Assembly (NCBI GenBank): GCA_947168885.1
Contig: CAMVNQ010000006.1
Location: forward strand, 124,001 to 188,000
DNA length: 64,000 nt
Reading direction: 5' to 3'
Origin: an uncultured Clostridia bacterium
GTDB lineage: Bacteria; Bacillota; Clostridia; Oscillospirales; Ruminococcaceae
The notes below the pieces were generated by a model. That model was not told the origin of the DNA and ran no database searches. It saw nothing but the letters and a program-made list of their open reading frames with translations. Shown here in pieces: positions 8,411 through 16,647 of this stretch. Position 1 is the first letter of the stretch. Each line of letters begins with the position of its first letter. Both the position numbers and the translations under genes were made by a program.

Positions 8411-9856
8411 ATGAGGAAAACATATATCACAACAATGCCTGATCATATAGGAGCATTCTTGAAGGCAAGCGAATGTTTCGCTTCCTTGGGAATAAACATT
8501 ACCCGCGTGAGCTATAACAAAGCGATCGATTCCCACACGCTGTTTATTGATGCCGACGGTGATCCTGAGCAGTTGAGTAAAGCAGATGACAAGCTGAAAA
8601 AGATCGGGTATTTATTAACCGAAAAGAACGAAAACAACATTGTGCTTCTGGAATTCATGATCAGGGATACCCCGGGCAGTGTAACGGATATTCTGAAACT
8701 GATCAATCAGTTCCGCCTGAATATTTCCTATATCAGTTCTCAGGAAAACGGAACGAACTATCAGGCGTTTAAAATGGGCCTTTTTATAGAAAACGACAGC
8801 GTACTGAAGGAATTTCTCAGTGAAGCACAGGAACTTTGTCCTGTCCGCGTCCTTGACTACAATCACTCCAACAGGGTGTTTGATAATACTATCTTCTATC
8901 AGTCGTTTGTTTCCGGATTGATGCAGATGATGCACCTTTCTGAAGACAAACGAAACGATCTGCTTATAAACGCCAATATGGTCATGCAGATGCTTGATGA
9001 AAAAGGTCTGTCTCCTTTCAAGATCTTTGAAAGCATAAGCCGGTTCGCCGAACTCCTGTCGATGTGCCGCGGTGAAGCATTCCTTCCGCGGATAACCCGG
9101 CATTCGGTCACGGAAAACACGGAGATCATCCTGATCGAACCGCCCTGCGGAAGCAACACGGCAATTATACGCAGCTGCGGAGAAACATTGTTCGTGGACT
9201 GCGGATATGCATTGTATCGTGAAGAAATGGTGAAGCTGTTTCGCAGCCTGATCCCGGATTATGATAAGATGACTAAACGGATCTTCGTTACCCATGCGGA
9301 TGTAGATCACTGTGGTCTGCTGCCTCTGTTTGACGAGATACTGACCAGCCGTAAGACAAAGGATTGTCTGGAACTGGAACACAGAGGATGTAACGGATAC
9401 AGAGAACAGAATCCGCTGCATAAGCCATATGTCAGTATCTGCAAGGCGCTGACATTCTATCGCCCGCCGGAACCGGACAAGGTCGTAGTTATGTGGGATA
9501 CACCGAACGAGCAGGAAGAACCTTTGGCTCAGATGGGATTCTTTGATTTTGGAGAATTACATTTTGAAGCGTATCAGGGTAAAGGCGGTCACTTGCCCGG
9601 AGAAACCGTCCTGATAGATTATACACATCACCTGACATTTACGGGAGATATTTATGTAAATATACGGGGGATGACGCGGGAACAGTATGCTTATAATCAA
9701 TATGCACCTGTATTGATGACTTCTGTCGATACAGATCCTGAACTATGCGCGGCTGAACGAAACGCAATATTTCAGCGCCTCGGTGCCGGAGATTGGAAGA
9801 TCTTTGGCGCTCACGGCATGATGAAAGAATATAGTCTGAGTATCGCTCAGACCTGA
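8411..9856 (+). CDS. ACT-ACT-metallo-beta-lactamase fold protein
   Basis: This 481-residue protein has two N-terminal ACT-like domains (about residues 3-72 and 77-147, each with the DxxG turn: MPDHIGAF and IRDTPGSV). A helical linker follows to about 225, then a metallo-beta-lactamase fold. The metal motif THADVDHCG is at 294-302. Further candidate ligands are GHLPGE and TGDIYV, and a final FGAHG. ACT domains usually bind amino acids and adjust enzyme activity, and the MBL domain suggests a metal-dependent hydrolase or oxidoreductase. Substrate is unknown. There is no signal peptide, so it should be cytoplasmic. It has its own promoter and a good ribosome site (GGAAAGGAAAACGAG). Decayed DNA on both sides suggests recent acquisition or rearrangement. 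Confidence 0.75.
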   Translation: MRKTYITTMPDHIGAFLKASECFASLGINITRVSYNKAIDSHTLFIDADGDPEQLSKADDKLKKIGYLLTEKNENNIVLLEFMIRDTPGSVTDILKLINQFRLNISYISSQENGTNYQAFKMGLFIENDSVLKEFLSEAQELCPVRVLDYNHSNRVFDNTIFYQSFVSGLMQMMHLSEDKRNDLLINANMVMQMLDEKGLSPFKIFESISRFAELLSMCRGEAFLPRITRHSVTENTEIILIEPPCGSNTAIIRSCGETLFVDCGYALYREEMVKLFRSLIPDYDKMTKRIFVTHADVDHCGLLPLFDEILTSRKTKDCLELEHRGCNGYREQNPLHKPYVSICKALTFYRPPEPDKVVVMWDTPNEQEEPLAQMGFFDFGELHFEAYQGKGGHLPGETVLIDYTHHLTFTGDIYVNIRGMTREQYAYNQYAPVLMTSVDTDPELCAAERNAIFQRLGAGDWKIFGAHGMMKEYSLSIAQT

Positions 9857-9878
9857 TATTGAATAATATCATCACAGC

Positions 9879-10241
9879 TTAACTGTTCATCTGTGAAATA
9901 TAGGGTATATAATGCCATAACAGTTTTGCCAACAGTGTTTGGAGACAAATACCCGGATAGGCGCTGCCGGAAACTTGTACATCATTTACGAATACATTGG
10001 TCCTTCCGGTTCCCGGCGCAATATCCATAGAGTACTTTTGATTTTTATTGACAATGTGACAAAAAAATGCTATAATACGGCATATACCCATCGGCTGCCA
10101 TAGCGTCAGTTTTTGTCCGTGATACCGGAATGATGCAAAAAGTGCTTTCGGAGTTTTACTGCGGACGCACTTCTTGATGAGCAAACGATAATTACCGAAG
10201 TTATTGGTAACAGCCCCTGCGCTTATGATCCCGGTTACCAT
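9879..10241 (-). pseudogene. Probable remnant of a lipoate-protein ligase (LplA-like)
   Basis: In the stretch between the ACT-MBL gene and the TRAP operon the minus strand reads ISAGAVTNNFGNY, resembling the ISGGGAVYHDLGNLNY motif of lipoate ligases. About 64 residues on it reads GRTNVFVNDVQVSGSAY, resembling the GRNDLLV...KVSGSAY motif, followed by LQTLLAKLLWHYI, which may correspond to HHGTLLxxxxLxxLxxYL. The N-terminal third and the C-terminal domain are missing, and the linker does not look conserved. I read it as a decayed fragment. It could be coincidence. Confidence 0.45.
10048..10076 (+). promoter_or_regulatory. Perfect-consensus promoter upstream of the TRAP operon
   Basis: TTGACA (10048-10053), a 17-base spacer and TATAAT (10071-10076). 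It points at dctP but lies about 300 bases before the start codon, so the mRNA would have a long leader running antisense through the lipoate-ligase remnant. Confidence 0.7.
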
Positions 10242-10387
10242 ATTCCGGGAGCTTCACGCGCAGATACTTCCGACAAAAATGTCATGCACGGGACGCGCGG
10301 AGCCTGATCGGCGTTTCCCTGATTTTTCCGCCTGATACCGGCTGCACCGGTATGAGAAAGGCGATACAGCACAGAGAGGTGGTAAAT

Positions 10388-11410
10388 GTGAGAAAACACA
10401 TCTTTTCTGTCATCGGAGCATTGCTGATGGCAGGTCTATGCGCAATGGTGGTACTAAGTCTTACCGCGGGAATGCGAGACGGACCCAAGGTACTGACCTA
10501 TGCGGAAATGAACAATCTCGAAGGGACGGTACCCGGAGAAATGGCGAAAGCGTTCAAGGAAAAGACCGAAGAGCTTTCCGGCGGTACCCTCATTATAGAT
10601 ATCCAGGCAAACGGCGTTCTCGGCAGCGAAGACCAGCTGATAGACAATCTTCTCGGCGGAGGAAATATCACGGACTTTACGCGTATATCCGCTTCTGCAC
10701 TCACGCAGTACGGATGCAGTAAAGCGGCACTGCTGAGCATTCCGTACACCTTTGAGAGCGACGAGCATTTTTACAGATTCGCGGAAAGCGAACTTGCACA
10801 GGAAATACTGCTTGAACCGCGCGAACTCGGACTGCCGCTGAGAGGTCTGTGCTATGCGCACGAGGGTTTCCGCAACTTCTTCTTCAAAAGGGAAGTGCGT
10901 GGTATTGAAGACATTAAAAGTATGAAGCTTCGTGTCTCCTCTGACCCCGTAATGACCGGAATGGTAAATGATTTTGGCGCATACGCCACTCCGGTTGCGT
11001 TCACAGAACTGTACAGCGCACTGAGCAGCGGTGTCGTGGACGGTGCCGAACAGCCTACGGCGAATTACCTTTCCAACGCCTTTCCGGAAGTCGCTCCGAA
11101 CCTTTTGCTCGACGAGCACACTCTCGGAGTTGTACAGATAGTAATGGCCGAATACCGCTGGGCACAGCTGAGCGAGCAGGAGCAGGATTGGATAATGGAA
11201 GCAGCGCAGTATGCTTCCCAGGTCGCAAGCGCGAAAGTGGATGAGATACTTCGGACTACCTTTGCAACATTGCGCGAAAAGGGCGTGAACATCGTGGATG
11301 TCGAGGACAAGACCCCGTGGAAGCAAGCCTGTCAGCCTACCATTGATGAACACATCAGAAATGACCGTGAGCTGTATCAGAAAATACTTGATATGGGTGA
11401 GGAGGGGTAA
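10388..11410 (+). CDS. dctP: TRAP transporter solute-binding protein (DctP family)
   Basis: The protein binds an organic acid outside the membrane and delivers it to the DctQM permease. A GTG start at 10388 follows AGAGAGGTGG at the right distance and gives a 340-residue product. An in-frame ATG at 10352 would add 12 residues with no ribosome site. The N-terminus is a signal or anchor helix (IFSVIGALLMAGLCAMVVLSLTAG). DctP features follow: the family segment beginning MAKAFKEKTEELSGGTLIID, then GVLGSEDQLIDNLLGG, MKLRVSSDPVMTGM, and the GVVDGAEQPTANYL stretch, where the family's substrate-binding Arg and Asn residues sit nearby. An adjacent KDG kinase gene suggests uronate or a similar sugar acid as substrate (inference). 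Confidence 0.92.
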   Translation: MRKHIFSVIGALLMAGLCAMVVLSLTAGMRDGPKVLTYAEMNNLEGTVPGEMAKAFKEKTEELSGGTLIIDIQANGVLGSEDQLIDNLLGGGNITDFTRISASALTQYGCSKAALLSIPYTFESDEHFYRFAESELAQEILLEPRELGLPLRGLCYAHEGFRNFFFKREVRGIEDIKSMKLRVSSDPVMTGMVNDFGAYATPVAFTELYSALSSGVVDGAEQPTANYLSNAFPEVAPNLLLDEHTLGVVQIVMAEYRWAQLSEQEQDWIMEAAQYASQVASAKVDEILRTTFATLREKGVNIVDVEDKTPWKQACQPTIDEHIRNDRELYQKILDMGEEG

Positions 11411-11414
11411 ACAG

Positions 11415-11960
11415 ATGCCTGTGGTTCTTCAAAAGCTGAAAGTACTGAAACCGGTCTACGATATCACTTATAAAGTCATCCTGTTTCTCTGCAAGCTGCT
11501 GCTCATAGGCGATATTATTATCACCGTATGGGCTGTCGCAGGGCGGTATATACCTTTTATAAGCGATCCGAGCTGGAGCGAAGAGCTTGTGCTGACATTT
11601 ATGGTTTATATGGCAGTGCTGTCTGCCGCGCTCGCGATCCGTAAACGCGGACACATACGTATGACAGCGTTCGATATGTATATGTCAAAGACAGCGCTGA
11701 AAATATCCGATCTCGTCGCCGATACGGCAGTGCTCATATTCGGTGCCGTGCTGCTGATATATGGGATAAAGCTTTGCGCTTCACCCCTTTCTGAGCTCGG
11801 CAGATATATCTCACTGCCCGGACTCAGCAAATTCTGGCAGTATATGTCTATCCCGACAGCAGGTGTCGGAATGGTGATATTCGAGCTGGAACAGGTGTTC
11901 CTGAGAATTGAAGCCTTTTTTGAAAAAGATGATAAAGAAGTCAAAAAGATGGAGGAATGA
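11415..11960 (+). CDS. dctQ: TRAP transporter small permease (DctQ)
   Basis: A 181-residue four-helix membrane protein that links the binding protein to the large permease. The ATG at 11415 follows GGTGAGGAGGGGTAAACAG, a strong ribosome site four bases after the dctP stop. A longer frame exists upstream inside dctP but is not needed. Hallmarks are DPSWSEELVLTFMVYMAVL and AIRKRGHIRMTAFDMY, typical of DctQ. Its stop overlaps the dctM start (ATGA). Confidence 0.93.
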   Translation: MPVVLQKLKVLKPVYDITYKVILFLCKLLLIGDIIITVWAVAGRYIPFISDPSWSEELVLTFMVYMAVLSAALAIRKRGHIRMTAFDMYMSKTALKISDLVADTAVLIFGAVLLIYGIKLCASPLSELGRYISLPGLSKFWQYMSIPTAGVGMVIFELEQVFLRIEAFFEKDDKEVKKMEE

Positions 11961-13261
11961 ATATGGATGCAGAGACCTTATCTACCGTCATACTGCTCGG
12001 CAGCTTTCTTATAATGATCCTGCTGCGATTCCCGATAGCATACGCCGTCGGCATATCCACCGCACTGTGTCTCGTATCTATGGGACAGAGCCTTGTTTCC
12101 CTCCCTCAGCTTATGGTAAAGGGCGTATGGTCGTTCTCGCTTATGGCAGTGCCGTTTTTCATAACCATGGGTGTACTTATGGGCACCGGCGGCATCTCCG
12201 ACAAGCTGATAGCCCTTGCAAACTCACTGGTCGGGTGGATGCGCGGCGGTCTTGCGCAGGTTAATATTGTCGCATCGTATTTCTTCGGCGGTATATCCGG
12301 TTCGGCCGCTGCTGATACAGCCTCGCTCGGCTCGATACTGATACCGATGATGGTCGATGAGGGCTATGACGCGGATTTCTCCACCGCAGTCACGATCACT
12401 TCGTCCTGCGAGGGATTGCTGGTCCCGCCGAGCCACAATATGGTGATATACGCCACAGCAGTAGGCGGACTGAGTGTGGGCGCACTGTTCATGGCGGGTT
12501 ATCTTCCCGGAGCTCTTCTCGCTATCGCGCTTATGGTCGGTTCGTACATACTGGCTGTGAAACGCCATTACCCCAAGGGCGATAGATTCTCGATAAAGAA
12601 TTTTGTAAAGCAGCTCGGAAAGTCGATATGGGCACTGCTCGCAGTGCTTATCGTTATAATCGGCGTTGTCGGCGGAGTTTTCACCGCGACTGAATCGGCT
12701 GCGATCGCTGTCGTTTACTCGCTTTTCGTTTCGGTATTCGTCTATAAGGGGATGAACTGGAAGGGAGTATGGAAAAGTCTGGAAAAGTGCATTGATACGC
12801 TGTCTATCGTGCTGATACTGATAGCGGTAAGCTCCGCATTCGGTGCCTGCCTTACACTTCTTCACGTTCCGGACAAGGCTGCGGCTCTTATCACGGGCGT
12901 GTCCGATAATCCGGTGATAGTGATACTGCTTCTGAACCTTATACTTCTCGTTCTCGGAATGATAATGGATATGGCACCTATAATACTGATAGCAACGCCT
13001 ATTCTGCTGCCGGTCGCAACAAGTGTCGGGCTGCACCCGATACAGTTCGGCATTATGATGATACTCAACTGCGGCATCGGTCTTCTCACCCCACCCGTAG
13101 GAACCGTGCTGTACATCGGCTCCGCGGTGGCAAAACGCCCTATGGAAAAGGTCGTCAAGGCTACGCTGCCGTTCTATCTGTGCATGATAGGCGCGCTGCT
13201 GCTTATCTCGTTCGTGCCGCAGATAAGCCTGTGGCTCCCGGAACTGACCGGGTCGATGTGA
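11957..13261 (+). CDS. dctM: TRAP transporter large permease (DctM)
   Basis: A 434-residue integral membrane protein of about twelve helices, the ion-coupled channel subunit of a TRAP importer. Family segments are LPQLMVKGVWSFSLMAVPFF, the SYFFGGISGSAAADTASLGS signature near residues 108-127, LVPPSHNMVIYA, and near the C-terminus MIMDMAPIILIATPILLPVA and GLLTPPVGTVLYIGSAV. The start overlaps the dctQ stop by four bases. The three TRAP genes form a compact operon with the small gene at 13266. Confidence 0.95.
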   Translation: MNMDAETLSTVILLGSFLIMILLRFPIAYAVGISTALCLVSMGQSLVSLPQLMVKGVWSFSLMAVPFFITMGVLMGTGGISDKLIALANSLVGWMRGGLAQVNIVASYFFGGISGSAAADTASLGSILIPMMVDEGYDADFSTAVTITSSCEGLLVPPSHNMVIYATAVGGLSVGALFMAGYLPGALLAIALMVGSYILAVKRHYPKGDRFSIKNFVKQLGKSIWALLAVLIVIIGVVGGVFTATESAAIAVVYSLFVSVFVYKGMNWKGVWKSLEKCIDTLSIVLILIAVSSAFGACLTLLHVPDKAAALITGVSDNPVIVILLLNLILLVLGMIMDMAPIILIATPILLPVATSVGLHPIQFGIMMILNCGIGLLTPPVGTVLYIGSAVAKRPMEKVVKATLPFYLCMIGALLLISFVPQISLWLPELTGSM

Positions 13262-13265
13262 CGTT

Positions 13266-13796
13266 ATGAAAGACGACAGAGCCGTGACCGTTGATGTTTC
13301 GCTCGACACGAAAACATTCAGGAATTTTGCGTTGTTTGATACTTTCAGGCTGAAAAAGCGCTGGATAAGGCCGGCAGTATTCTGCGGGATAATGTCGGCA
13401 TTTGCACTTGCCGCGCTGTTGGCGGGAAATGAGCAGTCGGGACTGATCGCGGGAGTTTTGTTTGCGGTAGGCATAGGGCTTCCGGCAGTGTATTTCATAT
13501 CGTTTCTCGATCAGATAAATTCTCAGGCAAAGAAAATGCACCTGTCTGCAAAACGAAAGGTATATACCGTGACCGTTGACAGCAGCGGGGTAACGGTCGA
13601 GCATCACCTGCAAAAAGGCGAAACGCTGCATCTGAATTGGTCTGACATAGCGGGTGCGTACCGCAGGCGCAGATGTATTTATCTGTATGCCGATAATAAC
13701 AGGGCTTTTCTTCTGCCGAACGGGCAGGCTGACGCGGATGACAGCGAATTGTGGGATCGTATTTCCGAACACGTTTCCGATATAAAGAGAAAATGA
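13266..13796 (+). CDS. YcxB-like membrane protein
   Basis: A 176-residue protein that starts four bases after dctM stops. It has two membrane helices (about residues 37-55 and 60-80) in a beta-rich fold ending in a PH-like segment (VDSSGVTVEHHLQKGETLHL, then a WSDIAGAYRRRRCIYLYAD strand pair). That is the pattern of the YcxB-like C-terminal domain family, whose function is not known. Cotranscription with the TRAP genes is likely from spacing, but a functional link is not shown. Confidence 0.65.
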   Translation: MKDDRAVTVDVSLDTKTFRNFALFDTFRLKKRWIRPAVFCGIMSAFALAALLAGNEQSGLIAGVLFAVGIGLPAVYFISFLDQINSQAKKMHLSAKRKVYTVTVDSSGVTVEHHLQKGETLHLNWSDIAGAYRRRRCIYLYADNNRAFLLPNGQADADDSELWDRISEHVSDIKRK

Positions 13797-13802
13797 TCCG
13801 TA

Positions 13803-13821
13803 TTTTAGAGGTGCCCTATAG
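13803..13821. repeat. Solo end of the MITE-like repeat
   Basis: TTTTAGAGGTGCCCTATAG matches the right end of the 1359-1582 element with one difference. It begins six bases after the stop of the YcxB-like gene. No partner end was found nearby, so it is a remnant or half element. Confidence 0.55.
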
Positions 13822-13929
13822 CATACACGGCGCAGATCGCAGAGACACATATAAGCGTCTGCCCGCATTATCCCGCTGTATGCGCCTGTACGGCGTTGTT
13901 AAGCAGACCTCTCGGTGCTTGTCAGTGAG

Positions 13930-13992
13930 TCGTTTACCTGAAAAAGACAATAAACGAAAAGTGATATTGTATTCATTCACAGTACCACTTTT
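13930..13992 (+). terminator. Possible terminator region between the TRAP operon and the AraC gene
   Basis: TCGTTTA (13930-13936) pairs with TAAACGA (13951-13957). Then AAAAGTG (13957-13963) can pair with CACTTTT (13986-13992), followed by TTAATT. The stems are short and the loops long. Genes converge here, so a terminator is expected. The rest of 13822-14045 shows nothing recognisable. Confidence 0.35.
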
Positions 13993-14045
13993 TTAATTCC
14001 ACGGCGATGATCCGTAATATGCGCGTCCGAACAGCGGAATACCGT

Positions 14046-14849
14046 TCAGTGAATCCGGAATTCTTTTGGCGGTTTACCGGTAAGCTTGACAAACGTCTTG
14101 TAGAAATTGGAATAAGTGGAGAAACCGCACTGTTCGTACACATCGCTTGTCCGAAATCCTTTGTCGAGCAGGTCTTTCGCCATATTTATCTTCTTCATAA
14201 GTATATACTGATGAACAGATGTGCCTGTGTATTCCTTGAATCTGTGTGACAGATAATACTTTGAAACATGAAATTCTCCGGAGAGCTCGTCAAGAGAGGG
14301 TGCACCGGCAATGTCATGATTTATCCGCGAGATCACTCGGCTTATAAGGTCCTCGGTCTCGGACGGTTTAGCCGGTGCCGATTCGAGCGCCTCAAGCATA
14401 CTGTTCAGCAGCATAGTAATACAGCTTTCGCATACGCTGCGTGAGTGTTTTCCGTTTTCGCCGTCCGCCTTGGTAAGTATCTCAAACAACTTGTTTATAA
14501 AGTAAACGCCGTTTCTGCCGAAAGATATGAGACTCGTGTTTTTTTCTTCAAGCAGCGAGGTGACATCTTCTGTAAGCTTCTGTATCCCTTCGTTTCCCGA
14601 AATACATTCAGGATAAAGCCACAGTACATAACGGTCGTAAAGGCTCCCTTCTTTAATAATTGTACGGTGGACTTTTCCGGGAGGGATAACAATGACATCA
14701 CCCTTTGAAACAGAGCAGATCTCATTCTCAATATAATATGTGACATTCCCGCTTGCAAGGAGATATATTTCGTAGAAGTAATGACTGTGAAAAGCATATC
14801 TCATAGGAGATTTGTCTATTTTGTGAGCTAAATCGAATAAATTTTCCAT
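14046..14849 (-). CDS. AraC-family transcriptional regulator with cupin sensor domain
   Basis: The protein is 267 residues if it starts at the ATG at 14849. The N-terminal half is an AraC-type cupin (HSHYFYEIYLLASGNVTYYI, then GDVIVIPPGKVHR). The C-terminal about 100 residues hold two HTH motifs (LDELSGEFHVSKYYLSHRFK and TSDVYEQCGFSTYSNFYKTF). It should bind a sugar or sugar acid and control neighbouring genes. It faces a KDG kinase gene and backs onto a TRAP operon, so uronate catabolism is the likely target. The promoter places the transcription start at or next to the ATG, and no ribosome site precedes it, so the mRNA may be leaderless. An upstream in-frame ATG at 14885 would lie inside the promoter. 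Confidence 0.9.
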   Translation of the reverse strand: MENLFDLAHKIDKSPMRYAFHSHYFYEIYLLASGNVTYYIENEICSVSKGDVIVIPPGKVHRTIIKEGSLYDRYVLWLYPECISGNEGIQKLTEDVTSLLEEKNTSLISFGRNGVYFINKLFEILTKADGENGKHSRSVCESCITMLLNSMLEALESAPAKPSETEDLISRVISRINHDIAGAPSLDELSGEFHVSKYYLSHRFKEYTGTSVHQYILMKKINMAKDLLDKGFRTSDVYEQCGFSTYSNFYKTFVKLTGKPPKEFRIH

Positions 14850-14856
14850 ATTTTCT

Positions 14857-14885
14857 ATTATACAGCAAATTTTGAAATATTTCAA
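14857..14885 (-). promoter_or_regulatory. AraC gene promoter with a palindrome over the -35 box
   Basis: On the minus strand TTGAAA (14880-14885), a 17-base spacer and TATAAT (14857-14862) lie seven bases before the ATG. The perfect palindrome TTGAAATATTTCAA (14872-14885) covers the -35 box, a natural place for autoregulation. Confidence 0.65.
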
Positions 14886-14931
14886 TACCTAAATGGCAAT
14901 TTTTGATATTTTAATCTTACCGTTAATATGT

Positions 14932-14984
14932 TATAATTCAAAAAAAGATACAAAACTTTTGTATTAGTGCAAAAAAATTGTATC
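14932..14984 (+). promoter_or_regulatory. -10 box and operator-like palindromes before kdgK
   Basis: TATAAT at 14932-14937 reads toward the kinase gene. Just downstream is a perfect palindrome, ATACAAAACTTTTGTAT (14948-14964), centred about 12 bases past the expected start site. GATACAA (14947-14953) is repeated inverted as TTGTATC (14978-14984). The position suggests a repressor site. No good -35 box is visible at 17 bases, so an activator such as the divergent AraC protein may be needed. Confidence 0.55.
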
Positions 14985-15106
14985 ATATGACTATTGCCGG
15001 CAGTCCTGCCATGATCCCGGTACCGTCTGTTCGGGGCGTTGACAGCAATATCCGGCAACAGACCGGAAATGCTGTACGAAGCATCATTTGCTGAGGAGGA
15101 CGGGTT

Positions 15107-16192
15107 ATGGAATACAGAGATCCGCTTCTTCCGGAGCGTTCGGATCATAGATTCCTCGCGGTTGGAGAGATAATGCTCCGTCTGACACCGCCGAATTATG
15201 AAAAAATACGGGTAACGAATGCTTTTGAAGCGAGTTACGGCGGAAGTGAGGCCAATATCGCTCTTGCGCTTGCCAATCTTGGAGTTGACAGCACGTTCTT
15301 TACCGTAGTGCCGAATAACAGCCTTGGCAAAAGCGCGGTGAGAATGCTCAGGAGCAACGACGTGCACTGTACCCCGGTAATACTCAGCACTCCGGAGGAA
15401 ACGCCTACCCACCGTCTGGGAACGTATTATCTTGAAGCGGGTTTCGGGATACGGGCGAGCAAGGTCACGTATGATCGCAAGCACAGCGCGATAAACGAAT
15501 ATGATTTTTCTAAGGTAGATCTTGACGGACTGCTCTCCGGGTTCACCTGGCTGCATCTCAGCGGCATCACACCGGCACTTGGAGATAATTGTCGGAAGAT
15601 GATACGCGACCTTATTATAAAAGCGAAAGAAAAAGGGCTCACGGTGAGCTTTGACGGCAATTTCAGGAGTTCGCTCTGGTCATGGGAGGAAGCAAGAGAC
15701 TTCTGTACAGCCTGTCTTCCGTACGTCGATGTGCTTCTCGGAATAGAACCGTATCATCTGTGGAGAAACGAGAATGACCACACACTCGGCGATATAAAGG
15801 ACGGGATACCGCTTCAGCCGTCATACGAGCAGCAGGACGAGATATTCCGGGCTTTTGTGGAGAGATACCCGAACATAAAGTGCATAGCACGGCACGTCCG
15901 TTATGCGCACAGCGGCAGTGAAAACAGTCTGAAGGCGTTTATATGGTATCAGGATCACACGTTTGAGAGCAAGCTGTTTACATTCAACATTCTCGACCGT
16001 GTGGGCGGCGGAGATGCTTTCGCCTCCGGATTGATATACGCGATAATGCACAGCTACAAGCCTATGGATACCGTAAATTTCGCAGTTGCAAGCAGCGTTC
16101 TGAAACATACTATCCACGGGGATGCAAATATTACCGATGATGAACAGGCTATACGCAGCCTGATGAATATGGATTACGATATAAAGCGATAA
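15107..16192 (+). CDS. kdgK: PfkB-family 2-keto-3-deoxygluconate kinase
   Basis: A 361-residue ribokinase-type enzyme expected to phosphorylate 2-keto-3-deoxygluconate to KDPG. Family motifs are GEIMLRLTPPNYEKI near residue 22, the YGGSEANIALALANLG substrate region, and the ATP/anion-hole motif DRVGGGDAFASGLIYA near 300 with the catalytic Asp. It closely resembles the second kinase at 34548, which shares GEIMLRL, GGxEAN and the final H(T/I)I.GD.N segment. Two such kinases in one locus may serve different inducers or substrates. The ribosome site is GAGGAGGACGGG. The HIT and pectinesterase genes follow at close spacing. Confidence 0.85.
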   Translation: MEYRDPLLPERSDHRFLAVGEIMLRLTPPNYEKIRVTNAFEASYGGSEANIALALANLGVDSTFFTVVPNNSLGKSAVRMLRSNDVHCTPVILSTPEETPTHRLGTYYLEAGFGIRASKVTYDRKHSAINEYDFSKVDLDGLLSGFTWLHLSGITPALGDNCRKMIRDLIIKAKEKGLTVSFDGNFRSSLWSWEEARDFCTACLPYVDVLLGIEPYHLWRNENDHTLGDIKDGIPLQPSYEQQDEIFRAFVERYPNIKCIARHVRYAHSGSENSLKAFIWYQDHTFESKLFTFNILDRVGGGDAFASGLIYAIMHSYKPMDTVNFAVASSVLKHTIHGDANITDDEQAIRSLMNMDYDIKR

Positions 16193-16206
16193 CGGGAGGC
16201 GATAAT

Positions 16207-16647
16207 ATGAAAGACAATAATTGCGCTTACTGTATGCGTGGAGAACTTCTCGACAAGTTCGGTATTTATGTGTGTGACCTGAGTGTCAGCACGCTTATCC
16301 TGTTCAGAGAACAGAGTCATCCGGGACGCTGCATTGTAGCGTACAAGGATCATGTAAGCGAGATCGTGGATATCTCCGATGACGAACGAAATGCCTTCTT
16401 TGATGATGTGAACCGCGCCGCCGTAGCGATCCATGCAGTGTTCGGACCCGATAAGCTGAACTACGGAGCTTATGGTGATACAGGCTGCCACCTTCATGTA
16501 CATCTTGTACCGAAGTACCGGGACGGATTTGAGTGGGGCGGAGTATTTGAGATGAATCCCGGTAAAGTGACTCTTACGGAAGCGGAATATGCCGAAATGG
16601 CGGAAAAGCTGAAGAAGGCACTTGAGCGGAAGGATAACACAGAATAA
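16207..16647 (+). CDS. HIT-family nucleotide-binding protein
   Basis: A 146-residue cytoplasmic protein with the histidine triad motif HLHVHLVP near residues 97-104 and an N-terminal CAYCMRG that may hold zinc. HIT proteins hydrolyse or transfer nucleoside phosphates such as AMP-amines or dinucleotides. The exact substrate cannot be told from sequence. It sits between kdgK and a pectinesterase gene, 14 bases after the first and touching the second, so it is clearly in the pectin operon. Its part in that pathway is not obvious. Confidence 0.88.
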   Translation: MKDNNCAYCMRGELLDKFGIYVCDLSVSTLILFREQSHPGRCIVAYKDHVSEIVDISDDERNAFFDDVNRAAVAIHAVFGPDKLNYGAYGDTGCHLHVHLVPKYRDGFEWGGVFEMNPGKVTLTEAEYAEMAEKLKKALERKDNTE

